Of a DNA stretch of 49,791 nucleotides, positions 49,475-49,791 are shown piece after piece. Below the pieces are notes generated by a model. That model ran no database searches. It was not told the DNA's origin and was given only the letters and a program-made list of their open reading frames with translations. Source of the DNA: CAVSVP01 sp963731125 (GTDB lineage: Bacteria; Pseudomonadota; Gammaproteobacteria; Competibacterales; Competibacteraceae); contig CAVSVP010000030.1 in the NCBI GenBank assembly GCA_963731125.1, forward strand, positions 1-49,791, read 5' to 3'. Positions within the stretch are counted from its first letter, which is position 1. Every line of letters starts with the position of its first letter. A program made the position numbers and the translations under genes.

Positions 49475-49788
49475 GCCACCCGGCGCCAGTCCTCAGCCAT
49501 CGCGGCCTGCGCTGGCAAGCCATTCCAGAGCAGGATAGGCAGCTCCCGCGCCGAGAGCCGGTAGGTGGGGTTCGCGGCGCTGGGCCACCACGGCAGCCGC
49601 CCCTGAGACAAGCGCTTGGTGCATAACCAAAACCCCTGCCCGTCGTAGCATAGAATTTTTAGCCCGGTTCCGGCGCGGTTGCGAAACACATAGACCGCGC
49701 CGTCCAGGGGATTATGGGCCAGGGCACGCCGGCACAAGCCGCCGAGGCCATCGATACCTTGGCGAAAATCCACCGGTTCAACCGCCAC
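49471..49788 (-). CDS. IS66 accessory protein TnpB, possibly cut by the window edge
   Basis: The product contains VEPVDFRQGIDGLGGLC, VYVFRNRAGTGLKIL and GFWLCTKRLSQGRLPWW, the IS66 Orf2 (TnpB) pattern. GTG 49788 is the first possible start, but the window ends three bases later so the frame may extend. It overlaps the TnpC stop by 4 bp in convergent orientation, whereas IS66 elements usually have tnpA-tnpB-tnpC on one strand. Either this is a variant element or a second copy has joined here. Confidence 0.85.
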   Translation of the reverse strand: MAVEPVDFRQGIDGLGGLCRRALAHNPLDGAVYVFRNRAGTGLKILCYDGQGFWLCTKRLSQGRLPWWPSAANPTYRLSARELPILLWNGLPAQAAMAEDWRRVA

Positions 49789-49791
49789 GAA

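Overview
The window reads as a chromosomal segment of a Gammaproteobacterium. The respiratory genes would suit a Chromatiales-like chemolithotroph, but that is low-confidence inference because there is no rRNA or species marker. About half of the DNA is core-type: an mcrBC restriction locus, a MenA-type prenyltransferase, a caa3-type cytochrome oxidase cluster with several multiheme cytochromes c, a crotonase, a class-I-type HMG-CoA reductase and a DksA/TraR-like protein. The rest is a dense patchwork of mobile DNA.

Layout. 1-1.3 kb: an IS4-family element with 11-bp target duplications and an amber-interrupted transposase. 1.5-2.7 kb: mcrC (minus). 2.8-28.9 kb: a mobile island lying between mcrC and its partner mcrB (28.9-31.3 kb, minus), with a large serine recombinase next to mcrB. 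The island carries a two-gene module with a phage-type clamp-loader AAA+ protein, an HNH nuclease, a membrane protein, and a decayed run of plus-strand integron-type gene cassettes recognised by attC sites. The cassettes include a TIR protein, small membrane proteins, and a 57-residue peptide gene followed by a hairpin and a radical SAM enzyme. The array is interrupted by an IS91-like element that itself contains a complete recombinase-in-trio (RIT) element, an IS1 element containing an IS630 element, an IS982 element, a group IIC intron sitting at an attC, and a truncated IS21 with a 25-bp tandem repeat. No integron integrase is seen.

31.3-43.3 kb: the conserved respiratory and lipid block. 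Oxidase subunits II, I+III (fused in family terms, here split by a -1 frameshift) and a small membrane protein lie on the minus strand behind a triheme cytochrome c; two diheme cytochromes and a lipoprotein cytochrome c lie around them. A crotonase and HMG-CoA reductase follow on the plus strand. 43.3-49.8 kb: a tRNA 3' fragment, a second IS630 element with a frameshifted transposase, an IS701 element, a second short cassette stretch (VOC/glyoxalase protein, two-TM protein) and an IS66-type element cut by the window edge.

How the parts relate. Restriction (McrBC, EVE-like/HNH), TIR and clamp-loader genes suggest a defence-type island, but only the McrBC assignment is firm. The two most novel-looking units are the peptide/hairpin/radical SAM cassette at 18.3-19.8 kb and the clamp-loader module at 2.9-4.2 kb.
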